Below, piece after piece: positions 26,229 to 34,609 of a stretch of DNA of 61,144 nt (positions are counted from its first letter, which is position 1; each line of letters opens with the position of its first letter). The position numbers and the translations under genes are program-made. The notes under the pieces are model-generated. The model was given only the letters and a program-made list of their open reading frames with translations. It had not been told where the DNA came from and did not search any database. The stretch is from an uncultured Acetatifactor sp. (lineage in GTDB: Bacteria > Bacillota > Clostridia > Lachnospirales > Lachnospiraceae). The DNA is taken from assembly GCF_910585425.1 (NCBI RefSeq), contig NZ_CAJUCP010000028.1, positions 1 through 61,144 of the forward strand, given 5' to 3'.

Positions 26229-27179
26229 TCATGCCAGGAACGCCTTCACCGTCCGGTACACGCCGTCGCCGTCAAGGCCGTACTTCGCAAGCAAAGCCCC
26301 GGCGGAACCGGACTCGCCGAACACGTCCTGGATGCCGATCCTGCACACCGGCACGGGGCATGTCTCCGCCAGCGCCTCGCACACCGCGCCGCCTAAGCCG
26401 CCGATGACGGAGTGTTCCTCCGCAGTGACCACCTTTCCGGTCTTCTTCGCGCTGGCCGCAATCAGCTCCTTGTCCAGAGGCTTGATGGTGCAGATATTGA
26501 TCACTTCCGCGTTCACGCCCTCTTCCGCGAGCTTAGAGGCAGCTTCCAGAGCGGAGTTCACCATGATGCCTGTAGCCACGATGGTGACGTCGCTGCCCTC
26601 CCGCAGCACCTCTCCCCTGCCGATTTCGAACTTATAGTCATTCTCCTCATGAATCACAGGCACCGCCGCCCGGCCGAACCGCATGTACACAGGCCCCTGA
26701 AAGTCCAGGGCGGCCTTCACGCAGGCTCTCGCCTCCACCGCGTCGGAGGGATTTAAGATGGTCATGCCGGGAATCGTCCGCATCAGGGCGATGTCCTCGT
26801 TGCACTGGTGGGAAGCGCCGTCCTCGCCCACGGTGATGCCCGCGTGGGTGGCCCCGATCTTCACATTCAGATGAGGGTAGCCGATGGAATTGCGCACCTG
26901 CTCAAAGGCCCGCCCTGCCGCGAACATGGCGAAGGTGCTGGCCACGGGAACCTTGCCCGTCAGGGACAGCCCCGCAGCGATGCCCATCATATTGGATTCC
27001 GCGATGCCGCAGTCGATATGCCTCTCGGGGAATTTCTTCTTAAAGACGCCGGTCTTGGTAGCCGCCGCCAGATCCGCGTCCAATACCACCAAGTCCGGAT
27101 AGGCCTCGCCGAACTCCGCCAATGCGTTGCCGTAAGCCTCTCTGGTGGCAATCTTCTTCACAGCTTTTATATCAGACAT
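26229..27179 (-). CDS. Transketolase, C-terminal subunit
   Basis: 316 aa half-transketolase carrying the pyrimidine-binding and C-terminal domains (CGIAESNMMGIAAGLSLTGK; YPHLNVKIGATHAGITVGEDG). With the N-terminal subunit it forms the two-gene TPP-dependent transketolase common in Firmicutes and archaea. Start ATG 27179 (MSDIKAVKKIATREAYG); the open frame extends upstream only into the neighbouring gene. Last gene of the araA operon. Confidence 0.93.
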   Translation of the reverse strand: MSDIKAVKKIATREAYGNALAEFGEAYPDLVVLDADLAAATKTGVFKKKFPERHIDCGIAESNMMGIAAGLSLTGKVPVASTFAMFAAGRAFEQVRNSIGYPHLNVKIGATHAGITVGEDGASHQCNEDIALMRTIPGMTILNPSDAVEARACVKAALDFQGPVYMRFGRAAVPVIHEENDYKFEIGRGEVLREGSDVTIVATGIMVNSALEAASKLAEEGVNAEVINICTIKPLDKELIAASAKKTGKVVTAEEHSVIGGLGGAVCEALAETCPVPVCRIGIQDVFGESGSAGALLAKYGLDGDGVYRTVKAFLA

Positions 27180-27198
27180 TTCCTTCACCGCTCCTTTC

Positions 27199-28068
27199 CT
27201 AATTCGCCCCTGCCGATCCGCCAAGCGCTGCCCCCAGCTTCTCCAGGTCAGCCATTGCGGTCTCGTATTCCGCGTCATTGGGTGCCTTGCCGTGCCAGTC
27301 CGCGTTCCCCTCCATGAAGGATACGCCCTTGCCCTTCAGGGTGTGGGCGATGATGGCCGTAGGCATGCCCTTCGTAGCCCTGGCCTCGGCGAAAGCGGCC
27401 CGAACCTGCTCCATGTCGTTGCCGTCCTTCAGATCGATCACATGGAAGTTGAAGGCTTCGAATTTCCTGTCAATCGGATTGGGGGAGCAGACATCGTCTA
27501 TCCGCCCGTCAATCTGCAGTCCGTTGTTGTCCACGATCACCACCAGGTTGTCCAGCTTCCTGTGGCCGGCGAACATGGCCGCCTCCCAGACCTGGCCCTC
27601 CTGGATCTCACCGTCTCCCAACAGCGTGTAGACCCTGAAGTCCCTGCCGGAAAGCCTTGCGCCCATAGCCATTCCCACAGCCGCGGAAATCCCCTGGCCC
27701 AGAGAGCCCGAGGACATGTCCACTCCCGGCACATGCTGCAGGCAGGGATGTCCCTGCAGATAAGAGCCCAGATGGCGCAGGGTGGGGAGATCCGCCACGG
27801 GGAAGTATCCCCTGTGGGCCAGCGTGGAGTACAGACCGGGAGCGGTATGCCCCTTGGAGAGCACGAAACGGTCCCTGTCCTCCATCTTCGGGTTCTCCGG
27901 GTCGATGTTCATCTCCTCGAAATAAAGATAGGTAAAAATGTCCGCCGCGGACAAAGAGCCGCCGGGATGACCGGCCTTGGCTCCGTGCACGGCCTCAATG
28001 ATGCCTTTGCGCACATCATTGGCATGCTTCTTCAGCTCTAAAATATCCATGGAATGCCTCTCTTCCAT
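27199..28068 (-). CDS. Transketolase, N-terminal subunit
   Basis: 289 aa TPP-binding half with GHPGGSLSAADIFTYLYF and the TPP motif GDGEIQEGQVWEAA...VDNNGLQIDG. ATG 28068 has a strong AGGAGG upstream. It interconverts pentose phosphates with sedoheptulose-7-P, fructose-6-P and glyceraldehyde-3-P. Lying between araA and tktB, it links arabinose isomerisation to the pentose-phosphate pathway. Confidence 0.94.
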   Translation of the reverse strand: MEERHSMDILELKKHANDVRKGIIEAVHGAKAGHPGGSLSAADIFTYLYFEEMNIDPENPKMEDRDRFVLSKGHTAPGLYSTLAHRGYFPVADLPTLRHLGSYLQGHPCLQHVPGVDMSSGSLGQGISAAVGMAMGARLSGRDFRVYTLLGDGEIQEGQVWEAAMFAGHRKLDNLVVIVDNNGLQIDGRIDDVCSPNPIDRKFEAFNFHVIDLKDGNDMEQVRAAFAEARATKGMPTAIIAHTLKGKGVSFMEGNADWHGKAPNDAEYETAMADLEKLGAALGGSAGAN

Positions 28069-28117
28069 ATTGTCCCTCCTATTCTGATTCCGGATTCCGT
28101 CTCTGATCTATTTCTGT

Positions 28118-29605
28118 CTAGCGGTATACAGCCGCGTTCCAGCGCATCTCGTTCTTCAGGCCGCGGATCGTGGTGTCACTGTCGATGACTACGGTCTCGA
28201 TGCCCATGGCGTCCGCCCAGTCCACCATCTGCTCTGTGGTCAGGTCGTAGGAGAACGCGGTGTGGTGGGCGCCGCCCGCCAGGATCCAGCTCTCCGCCCC
28301 CACGGTGAGGTTGGGCTTCGGCGTCCAGAAGCAGGTGGCCACCGGGAGCTTGGGCATGGGCTTCTCCACCTTTTTGCACTCCACCTCGTTGATAATCAGG
28401 CGGAATCTCGTCCCCAGGTCGATCAGGGAAGTGGCGATGCCGCTGCCCTCTTTGGAAGTGAACACCAGCCTGGCGGGGTCTTCCCTGTCGCCCATGGACA
28501 GCGGGCAGACCTTGATGCCGATGGGGCCTTCCGCGATGGTGGGGCAGACCTCCAGCATATGGGCCTGCAGGATTCCCTCCTTGCCGGGCACCAGGTTGTA
28601 GGTATAGTCCTCCAGGAAAGAGGTTCCTTTGGCGTCTTTGGTGCCCTCCGCCATAATCTTCATCAGGCGCACCATGGCCGCAGTCTTCCAGTCGCCCTCG
28701 CCGCCGAAGCCGTACCCCTTCTCCATCAGCCTCTGGATGGCAAGGCCGGGCAGTTGCTTCAGGGAGCCCAGGTCGCCGAAATGGGTGGCGATGGCATGGT
28801 AGTCCTTCTCCTTCAGGAAGCGCTCGAAGCCGATCTCGATGCCCGCCTGCACTGCCACATGGCGGCGGAACTCTCCCGCGTCCCTGCCCTCGTCCAGAAT
28901 CCGGTATTTCGCGTAATACTCCTCCACCAGAGCGTCGATGTCCCCCTGGCTCACGTCCGCCACATATTCCGCGATCTCGTTCACCGGATAGGCGTCTATC
29001 TCCCAGCCGAACTTGATCTGGGCTTCCACCTTGTCCCCCTCGGTGACGGCCACATTGCGCATATTGTCCGCCACGCGCACCACGCGGATGTGGCTGGACT
29101 CCATGATGCCCACAGCAGTGTGCATCCACCCGGCCAGGCGCTTCAATGTCCCTTCATCGCTCCAATGCCCCATGATCACCTTGCGCTCGATTCCCATGCG
29201 GGTGACGATATGGCCGTACTCCCTGTCGCCGTGGGCGGACTGGTTCTCGTTCATGAAATCCATGTCGATGGTGTCGTAGGGAATCTCCATGTTGAACTGG
29301 GTATGTAAATGGCACAGCGGCTTGCGGTACTCCTGCAGCCCCAGGATCCAGGACTTGGCAGGGGAGAAGGTATGCATCCAGGTGATGACCCCCGCGCACT
29401 CCCCGTCCATGTTCGCTTCATTGAACAGGCCTCGGATCATCTCATTGGTGAGCAGCGTAGGCTTCCACACCACCTCATAGGGCAGCAGGCCGGACTTGTT
29501 GATTTCCTCCACGATAATCCTGGAGTGCTCCGCAACCTTGGCCAGACACTGGTCCCCGTACAGATCCTGGGAGCCGGTGGCGAACCAGAACTTGTAATTC
29601 TTCAT
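28118..29605 (-). CDS. araA: L-arabinose isomerase
   Basis: 495 aa, full length, converts L-arabinose to L-ribulose in the cytoplasm with Mn2+. The N-terminus KNYKFWFATGSQDLYG, the block EFRRHVAVQAGIEIGFERFL and the C-terminal GGAHHTAFS are diagnostic. ATG 29605 follows AAGGGG at seven bases; the frame upstream to 29671 is not family-like. First gene of an operon with both transketolase halves. araB and araD are absent from the window. Confidence 0.96.
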   Translation of the reverse strand: MKNYKFWFATGSQDLYGDQCLAKVAEHSRIIVEEINKSGLLPYEVVWKPTLLTNEMIRGLFNEANMDGECAGVITWMHTFSPAKSWILGLQEYRKPLCHLHTQFNMEIPYDTIDMDFMNENQSAHGDREYGHIVTRMGIERKVIMGHWSDEGTLKRLAGWMHTAVGIMESSHIRVVRVADNMRNVAVTEGDKVEAQIKFGWEIDAYPVNEIAEYVADVSQGDIDALVEEYYAKYRILDEGRDAGEFRRHVAVQAGIEIGFERFLKEKDYHAIATHFGDLGSLKQLPGLAIQRLMEKGYGFGGEGDWKTAAMVRLMKIMAEGTKDAKGTSFLEDYTYNLVPGKEGILQAHMLEVCPTIAEGPIGIKVCPLSMGDREDPARLVFTSKEGSGIATSLIDLGTRFRLIINEVECKKVEKPMPKLPVATCFWTPKPNLTVGAESWILAGGAHHTAFSYDLTTEQMVDWADAMGIETVVIDSDTTIRGLKNEMRWNAAVYR

Positions 29606-29642
29606 GATAGTACCCCTTTCTTCTATAAATAATCCTCTTTCT

Positions 29643-29671
29643 ATGGTATGGTATTTTCCGGGATTTGTCAA
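29643..29671 (-). promoter_or_regulatory. Promoter of the araA operon
   Basis: TTGACA (29666-29671), 17 bases, TACCAT (29643-29648) on the minus strand, about 38 bases before the araA start. A perfect -35 with a weak -10 suggests dependence on induction. Confidence 0.7.
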
Positions 29672-29954
29672 TTCCTATTTTAGGTTTCTGTATAATAATT
29701 TAATACTTCGATTTTGTCTATATTTCACAGGAGACTTTTCGGATATTCCTTCTATCCTTTCCGCCTTTGGAATTTATTGGATGTATTGGCATTTTCAGGT
29801 AGCATCTCTTTCCACATTTTATGCAACTTATACTGAAATCCGTATTTTAGTTTTTATTGAATTATTTTATATAAAACTAAATATATTTTAATTAGTCTCA
29901 AACCTTTTCCGCTAATGTATTGCAGAAATATTTATACATATTTTTCCAAAAATC
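29672..29954. other. AT-rich intergenic spacer between araA and the fused ABC gene
   Basis: No gene is visible in this strongly AT-rich stretch. It separates the araA promoter (minus strand) from the plus-strand promoter at 29955. Scattered TTTTAG and CTAAAT half-sites occur, but no full TTTAG-N6-CTAAA palindrome. Confidence 0.6.
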
Positions 29955-29983
29955 TTGACCATCCCATTTCAATCTGTTACAAT
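29955..29983 (+). promoter_or_regulatory. Promoter of the fused ABC gene
   Basis: TTGACC (29955-29960), 17 bases, TACAAT (29978-29983). The transcript leader of about 135 bases contains CTGTCG/CGACAG and GCCCC/GGGGC hairpins before an AGGAGG ribosome site. The gene therefore still looks expressible. Confidence 0.65.
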
Positions 29984-30124
29984 ATTATTCCTGTTTTAAA
30001 GCATGTCTAACTAAATATTTTACCTTTCGGGTATCTGTCGACAAAATCCGACAGAGAAAGACCTACTTGGCAAGATATGGACAGCCCCGCCCGGGGCACA
30101 GTATAACTACCAGGAGGAAGCACA

Positions 30125-31321
30125 ATGATTACGATGGAGAACGTATGCAAATCGTACCGTGTCGCAAAAAGGAACGCAGGCTTCGGGGCGGCCTGCAAGG
30201 CTCTCTTCCACAGAGAGTATGAGGAAATCGAAGCCCTCAAGGACATCAGCTTTACCATCGGCAACGGCGAGATGGTGGGCTACATCGGCCCCAACGGAGC
30301 GGGCAAAAGCTCCACGATCAAAATCTTGAGCGGCATACTGACGCCGGACCGCGGAAAGGTGTCCATAGACGGCCGGAACCTCTGGAATCTGGACAAGAAC
30401 GGCCGGAACCGGAACTCCCGGGGAGAGAGATACCGCCGCATCGACCATGTAAGGCAGATAGGCGTAGTCTTCGGACAGCGCTCCCAGCTTTGGTGGGACG
30501 TGCCTGTCATCGACTCCTACGAGCTGCTCCGGGACATCTATTCCATCCCCGCAAAAGTCTACCAAAACAACCTCGAAGAATTAACCGAATCCCTGGCCCT
30601 GACGGAACTTTTGCGCACCCCTGCCAGGCAGCTCTCTTTAGGACAGCGGATGCGCTGCGAGATTGAGGCCTCCCTCCAGCGCTTTTCCCATGTGAAGGGC
30701 TATACCTTCCAGGAGGTGCTGCTGTGCTACTCCATCGTCCTGATGTCCTTCTCCCTGGCGGAGATCTGGGCCAGGGGCCTGGAGGCCTTCCCCGGCATGG
30801 TGCGCAGAGGCGAGTTCGACCGGGGGATGCTGCGCTCCCGCAGCCTCCTTCTGCAGATCCTGGGCACCCAGTGCGACCTGGAGCGCTTCAGCAGGGTGCT
30901 CCAGGCCCTGGCGATCCTCGTCTACGCCGTGGCCGCCAGCCGGCTCCACTGGACGCCCTTCAAAATCGCCACGGTCTTCTTCATGCTGGCCGGAGGCTGC
31001 GCCCTGTTCAGCGGGATATTCCTCATCCAGGCCGCCCTGAGCTTTTTCTTCCTGGAAGGGCTTGAATTCACCAATATCTTCACCTTCGGCCTCAACGAGC
31101 ACGGCAAGTACCCCGTGGACATCTACGGCAAAGGCATCCTGTGGGTCCTGACCTATATCATTCCCTTCGCTTTGGTGCAGTATTACCCGCTGCTCTATGT
31201 GCTGGGCAGGCGGGAGGAAGTCCGGCACGCTCTCCTGCCCTTGGCCGCCATGCTGTTCCTCATCCCCTGCTACCTGCTGTGGCGGGCGGGGGTGCGGCAT
31301 TACAAATCCAGCGGGTCGTGA
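30125..31321 (+). pseudogene. ABC ATPase N-terminus fused in frame to C-terminus of an ABC-2 family permease
   Basis: Residues 1-185 are an ABC ATPase with Walker A GPNGAGKS (55-62) and the signature LSLGQRMRCEI (170-180). The expected Walker B, D-loop and H-loop are missing. At about residue 185 (near base 30677) the protein becomes the middle of a multi-spanning ABC-2 permease (FSHVKGYTFQEVLLCY; VRRGEFDRGMLRSRSLLLQ), ending in RHYKSSGS. Usual loci encode a ~330-aa ATPase followed by two ~260-aa permeases, so an internal deletion seems to have removed the ATPase end, the first permease and the start of the second, restoring frame. ATP hydrolysis is not expected. An assembly collapse is the alternative. 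Confidence 0.85.
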
Positions 31322-31338
31322 ACCGCGCCGCCATACGC

Positions 31339-31379
31339 GCCGGAGGCCCTGCCCCCCACAGGGGAACAGAGCCTCCGGC
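31339..31379. terminator. Hairpin between convergent genes
   Basis: GCCGGAGGC-type 9-bp outer stem (31339-31347 with 31371-31379) with an inner CCCC/GGGG helix, lying between the convergent fused ABC gene and the GH29 gene. No clear T tract on either strand, so termination strength is uncertain. Confidence 0.4.
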
Positions 31380-31396
31380 CCATGCAGCGTGGATCC

Positions 31397-32659
31397 TCAA
31401 AATCCATACTGATTCTTTGTGTAGAACAATTGAATCTTCTTCAGGCAATCCCTTTTCTTCTCCGCATCGAATACCAAAATGAACCGCTTTGAGGCCACCG
31501 CCGGAAACGTGCATATCGCCTTATGGCCCACCTGATACCCTTCATAAAAGAGCAGCCTCCTGCCTGACAGCACAGGCTGGGAATAAATCTGGAAGCTGTT
31601 GATATGCTCCCCCTCCTCCAGATGCTCCGCCAGCACGATACAGTTTATGACAGTCTCCTCCGGCAGGTCGATGACGATTTCTTCCTGGTCCAGGCCCGGA
31701 TCCTCCAGAGAGAGTATGGGAGAGGCAAAGCGTTCCCGCAGGGCCTGTCCGAACTCCTGCACCCGCCTCACATCTGCCTGGGGCAGCTCCCCGCTGGCAT
31801 CCGGCCCGATGTTCAGCAGCAGGTTGATGCCCCGGCCCACGGTGTAATCGTAAATCCCCATCAGCTCGTCCAGTGTTTTTATGGTATCTCCGTCCTGCTC
31901 GCTGCCAAACCAGGTGTCCCTGCGCATCCGCATGCCGCATTCCGCAGGCAGGAACCGCATGGTCCCCAGCGCGTCTTTCCTGTCGGTGCGCACGGAGAAG
32001 TCCAGGTCCTCCACGGTATTGTAGCTGCGTATGGGCGCGATCCCCTCCTCGTTTCCGATCCACCTGGTATCCGGATCCCACATGTTGAAGATCAGCATTT
32101 CGGGCTGAAGGCCCCGGATCACACGGATGATCCTCTCCCTGTCGTACTCGTGGTCCTCGGAGCCGCAGCCGTCGAACCAGAGATAGTCGATCTTCCCATA
32201 GTTGGTGAGCAGCTCGGAAATCTGGTCGATGAAGTTCTGGTCGTACTCCGCGGCGGTGAGCCGGCGGCCCATGATATTGGCGTCCGCGGGAGAGAAATAC
32301 AGGCCCACCTTCAGGCCGTATTCCCTGCAGGCAGCCACATAGTCCGCCACCACGTCCCCCTTCCCGCCCTTCCAGGGCGTCCTGGAGATATTGTAGGAGG
32401 TGTAGGCCGAGGGCCAGTTGGCAAAGCCGTCATGATGCTTGCATGTCATGACCGCGTAGGAGGCCCCCGCCTCCTTTGCCACTCTGATCCACTGCCTACA
32501 GTCCAGGTTCGGCGGATCGAATCCGTTGGGCGTCATCTCCGCCTCATTCCCGTCCCAGTCCTTGTGGCCGGGATAAAAGGTGCGGATTCCGAAATGGAAG
32601 AACAGGCCGAACTCCCATTCCATAAAATCCAGTTGTCTCTGTGTGGGTCTCACTTTCAT
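31397..32659 (-). CDS. Alpha-L-fucosidase, GH29
   Basis: 420 aa, no signal peptide, so it probably acts on imported fucosylated oligosaccharides. Family features: FGLFFHFGIRTFYPG near the start, CKHHDGFANWPS (residues 73-84), and the nucleophile Asp163 in IDYLWFDGCGSE. The C-terminal part is a beta-sandwich. It is the last gene behind an Lpl-type importer, and the pairing suggests host or plant fucosylated glycans as substrate. Confidence 0.9.
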   Translation of the reverse strand: MKVRPTQRQLDFMEWEFGLFFHFGIRTFYPGHKDWDGNEAEMTPNGFDPPNLDCRQWIRVAKEAGASYAVMTCKHHDGFANWPSAYTSYNISRTPWKGGKGDVVADYVAACREYGLKVGLYFSPADANIMGRRLTAAEYDQNFIDQISELLTNYGKIDYLWFDGCGSEDHEYDRERIIRVIRGLQPEMLIFNMWDPDTRWIGNEEGIAPIRSYNTVEDLDFSVRTDRKDALGTMRFLPAECGMRMRRDTWFGSEQDGDTIKTLDELMGIYDYTVGRGINLLLNIGPDASGELPQADVRRVQEFGQALRERFASPILSLEDPGLDQEEIVIDLPEETVINCIVLAEHLEEGEHINSFQIYSQPVLSGRRLLFYEGYQVGHKAICTFPAVASKRFILVFDAEKKRDCLKKIQLFYTKNQYGF

Positions 32660-32689
32660 CTTGGTTCCTCCTTGAGATTTATGTTGCGG

Positions 32690-33604
32690 TCACCCTTTCA
32701 CTGCCCCTAATGTAAGGCCTCTGGTAAAATACCGCTGCGCGAAGGGATACACCAGGAAAATCGGCACACAGGAGATCACTGTGATCGTCAGCCGGATCCC
32801 CATGGGGGAGATCAGCTCGGCTTCCTGTATCTGCTCTCCCACGATCAGCGAGTTCTTGTATTTCTCCGCCAGCTTCTGGGCCTCCTGCAGGTATTTATAC
32901 AACAGGTACTGCAATGTGGTGATATCCGTGTTCGCGCTGGCATAGATATGGTTGTCGAACCAACTGTTCCACTGGCCGATAGCGGAGAAGGTGCCGATCG
33001 TGGCGATGATCGGCTTCGACAGGGGCAGGATGATCCTTCCGAATATGGTCAGGTATCCCGCGCCGTCCGTCCTTGCCGCTTCCTCCAAGGACTCCGGGAG
33101 CTGCTCCACATAGGTCTTTACCAGAATCACATTGTATGCGGATACCGCTCCGGGAATCACGTATATCCAGAAGCTGTTCAGCAGATGGTAGGACTTCATG
33201 ACCAGGAACGTGGAGATCAGCCCGCCGCTGATATACATGGTGATGATCACGAAACGGTACAGCAGCTTCCTGCACGGCATCTCCTTTTTGGAAAAAAGAT
33301 ACCCCAGAAAGGTGGAGCTGAGGACAGTGAACGTGGTTCCCAGCACGGTCCTTGCCACAGATATGCCGAAGGCGTTCATCAGGCCGTTGGTCTTCAACAG
33401 CTCCGCGTAGTTTTTCAGCGTGAACTGAATGGGCAGCAAGAAGGGAATCTTGCCCTTGACCGCAGCCGGATCGCTCAGGGTATAAATGATGATATACCAG
33501 AACGGATACATACATATGAAAGTGAACAGTATAAAGAAGGTATAATTCAAAATCTGGAAAAGGATCCTTGAAAAATGAATGGATGAATGTCTTCTTGTCT
33601 TCAT
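32690..33604 (-). CDS. ABC transporter permease, LplC/YtcP type
   Basis: 304 aa, six membrane helices (FFILFTFICMYPFWYIIIYT first), family-specific YTLSDPAAVKG and an EAA loop SLEEAARTDGAGYLTIFG. Separated by 12 bases from the LplB-type partner. Member of the complex-polysaccharide importer class that uses a shared ATPase. Confidence 0.9.
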   Translation of the reverse strand: MKTRRHSSIHFSRILFQILNYTFFILFTFICMYPFWYIIIYTLSDPAAVKGKIPFLLPIQFTLKNYAELLKTNGLMNAFGISVARTVLGTTFTVLSSTFLGYLFSKKEMPCRKLLYRFVIITMYISGGLISTFLVMKSYHLLNSFWIYVIPGAVSAYNVILVKTYVEQLPESLEEAARTDGAGYLTIFGRIILPLSKPIIATIGTFSAIGQWNSWFDNHIYASANTDITTLQYLLYKYLQEAQKLAEKYKNSLIVGEQIQEAELISPMGIRLTITVISCVPIFLVYPFAQRYFTRGLTLGAVKG

Positions 33605-33616
33605 AAAACCCCCGCT

Positions 33617-34516
33617 CTAAAAGATGGTTGAACCTCTTATTTTCTTCGAGAAAATGTTTGCAATGGAAATCAGTATAACGCTGACGAAGGTCTTCATAAT
33701 GCTGATCGCGATACCGTAGGAATAATCGTTGGTCCCCAATCCCACGCGGTACACATACAGGTCGAGCACTTCTATGTTCGCCGATGTCATGGGATTCTTG
33801 TACAGATAGTAGGTCTCATAGCCGGTGTTCAGTATATTGCCCACACCTAGGATCAGCAGCACGATGAACGTGGGCATCAGCGCCGGAATCGTCACATGGA
33901 GCGCTTTCCCCAGATGCCCGGCCCCGTCCACATCCGCCGCGTCATACAGTTCCTGGTCCACCCCGGATATGGCCGCTATATATATGATGGCGCTCCATCC
34001 CAGGCCCTTCCACTGTCCCAGCACTGTCTGGAACCAGTACACCGCATCGCCATTGGCCAGCACATTGGTAGGCTCTGACAGGATTCCGAGATTCATCAGG
34101 ACTGTATTGATTACGCCGTCCCTGGACAGGAACGTGAATACCAGCGAATATACGATGATCGCGCTGATGAAGTTGGGCAGGGTGGTAAAGGTCTGAATCA
34201 CCTTTTTGAGCCTGACCTGCCTGATCTCATTGAGGCAGATTGCGAAAATCATCGGAAGCGGCATGGTCAGAAGGCCGATTCCGGCGAAGATCATGGTGTT
34301 CTTCATGACCCGCAGCATATTGATCTTGTCTCTGAAGATCAGCTTGAAATACTCCAGTCCCACAAAATCGCACTTGAAAAGCGGGACTCCCGGCAGATAA
34401 TCAAAGAAGGCGTATATCCATCCAATCAACGGAACATAGGAAAACAGGAATATAAAGATAATAAAAGGCATCACCATCAACAGCAACTGGTATCTTGCCG
34501 GCATTGTCTTCTTCAT
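33617..34516 (-). CDS. ABC transporter permease, LplB/YteP type
   Basis: 299 aa, with YQLLLMVMPFIIFIFLFSYVPLIGW as the first helix, and the EAA-type loop LYDAADVDGAGHLGKALH. Start ATG 34516 (MKKTMPARYQ) follows GAGAGG; the extension to 34549 has no supporting site. Lies between the binding protein and the LplC-type permease. Confidence 0.9.
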   Translation of the reverse strand: MKKTMPARYQLLLMVMPFIIFIFLFSYVPLIGWIYAFFDYLPGVPLFKCDFVGLEYFKLIFRDKINMLRVMKNTMIFAGIGLLTMPLPMIFAICLNEIRQVRLKKVIQTFTTLPNFISAIIVYSLVFTFLSRDGVINTVLMNLGILSEPTNVLANGDAVYWFQTVLGQWKGLGWSAIIYIAAISGVDQELYDAADVDGAGHLGKALHVTIPALMPTFIVLLILGVGNILNTGYETYYLYKNPMTSANIEVLDLYVYRVGLGTNDYSYGIAISIMKTFVSVILISIANIFSKKIRGSTIF

Positions 34517-34609
34517 GGCATCCTCTCTTTTCTCAATGGTGCCAGACACCGTCCAAGGCAGGCGCCTTCGGACAGTGTCCGGTTTTCAGGTTTTCGGGCG
34601 GCTTATGTT

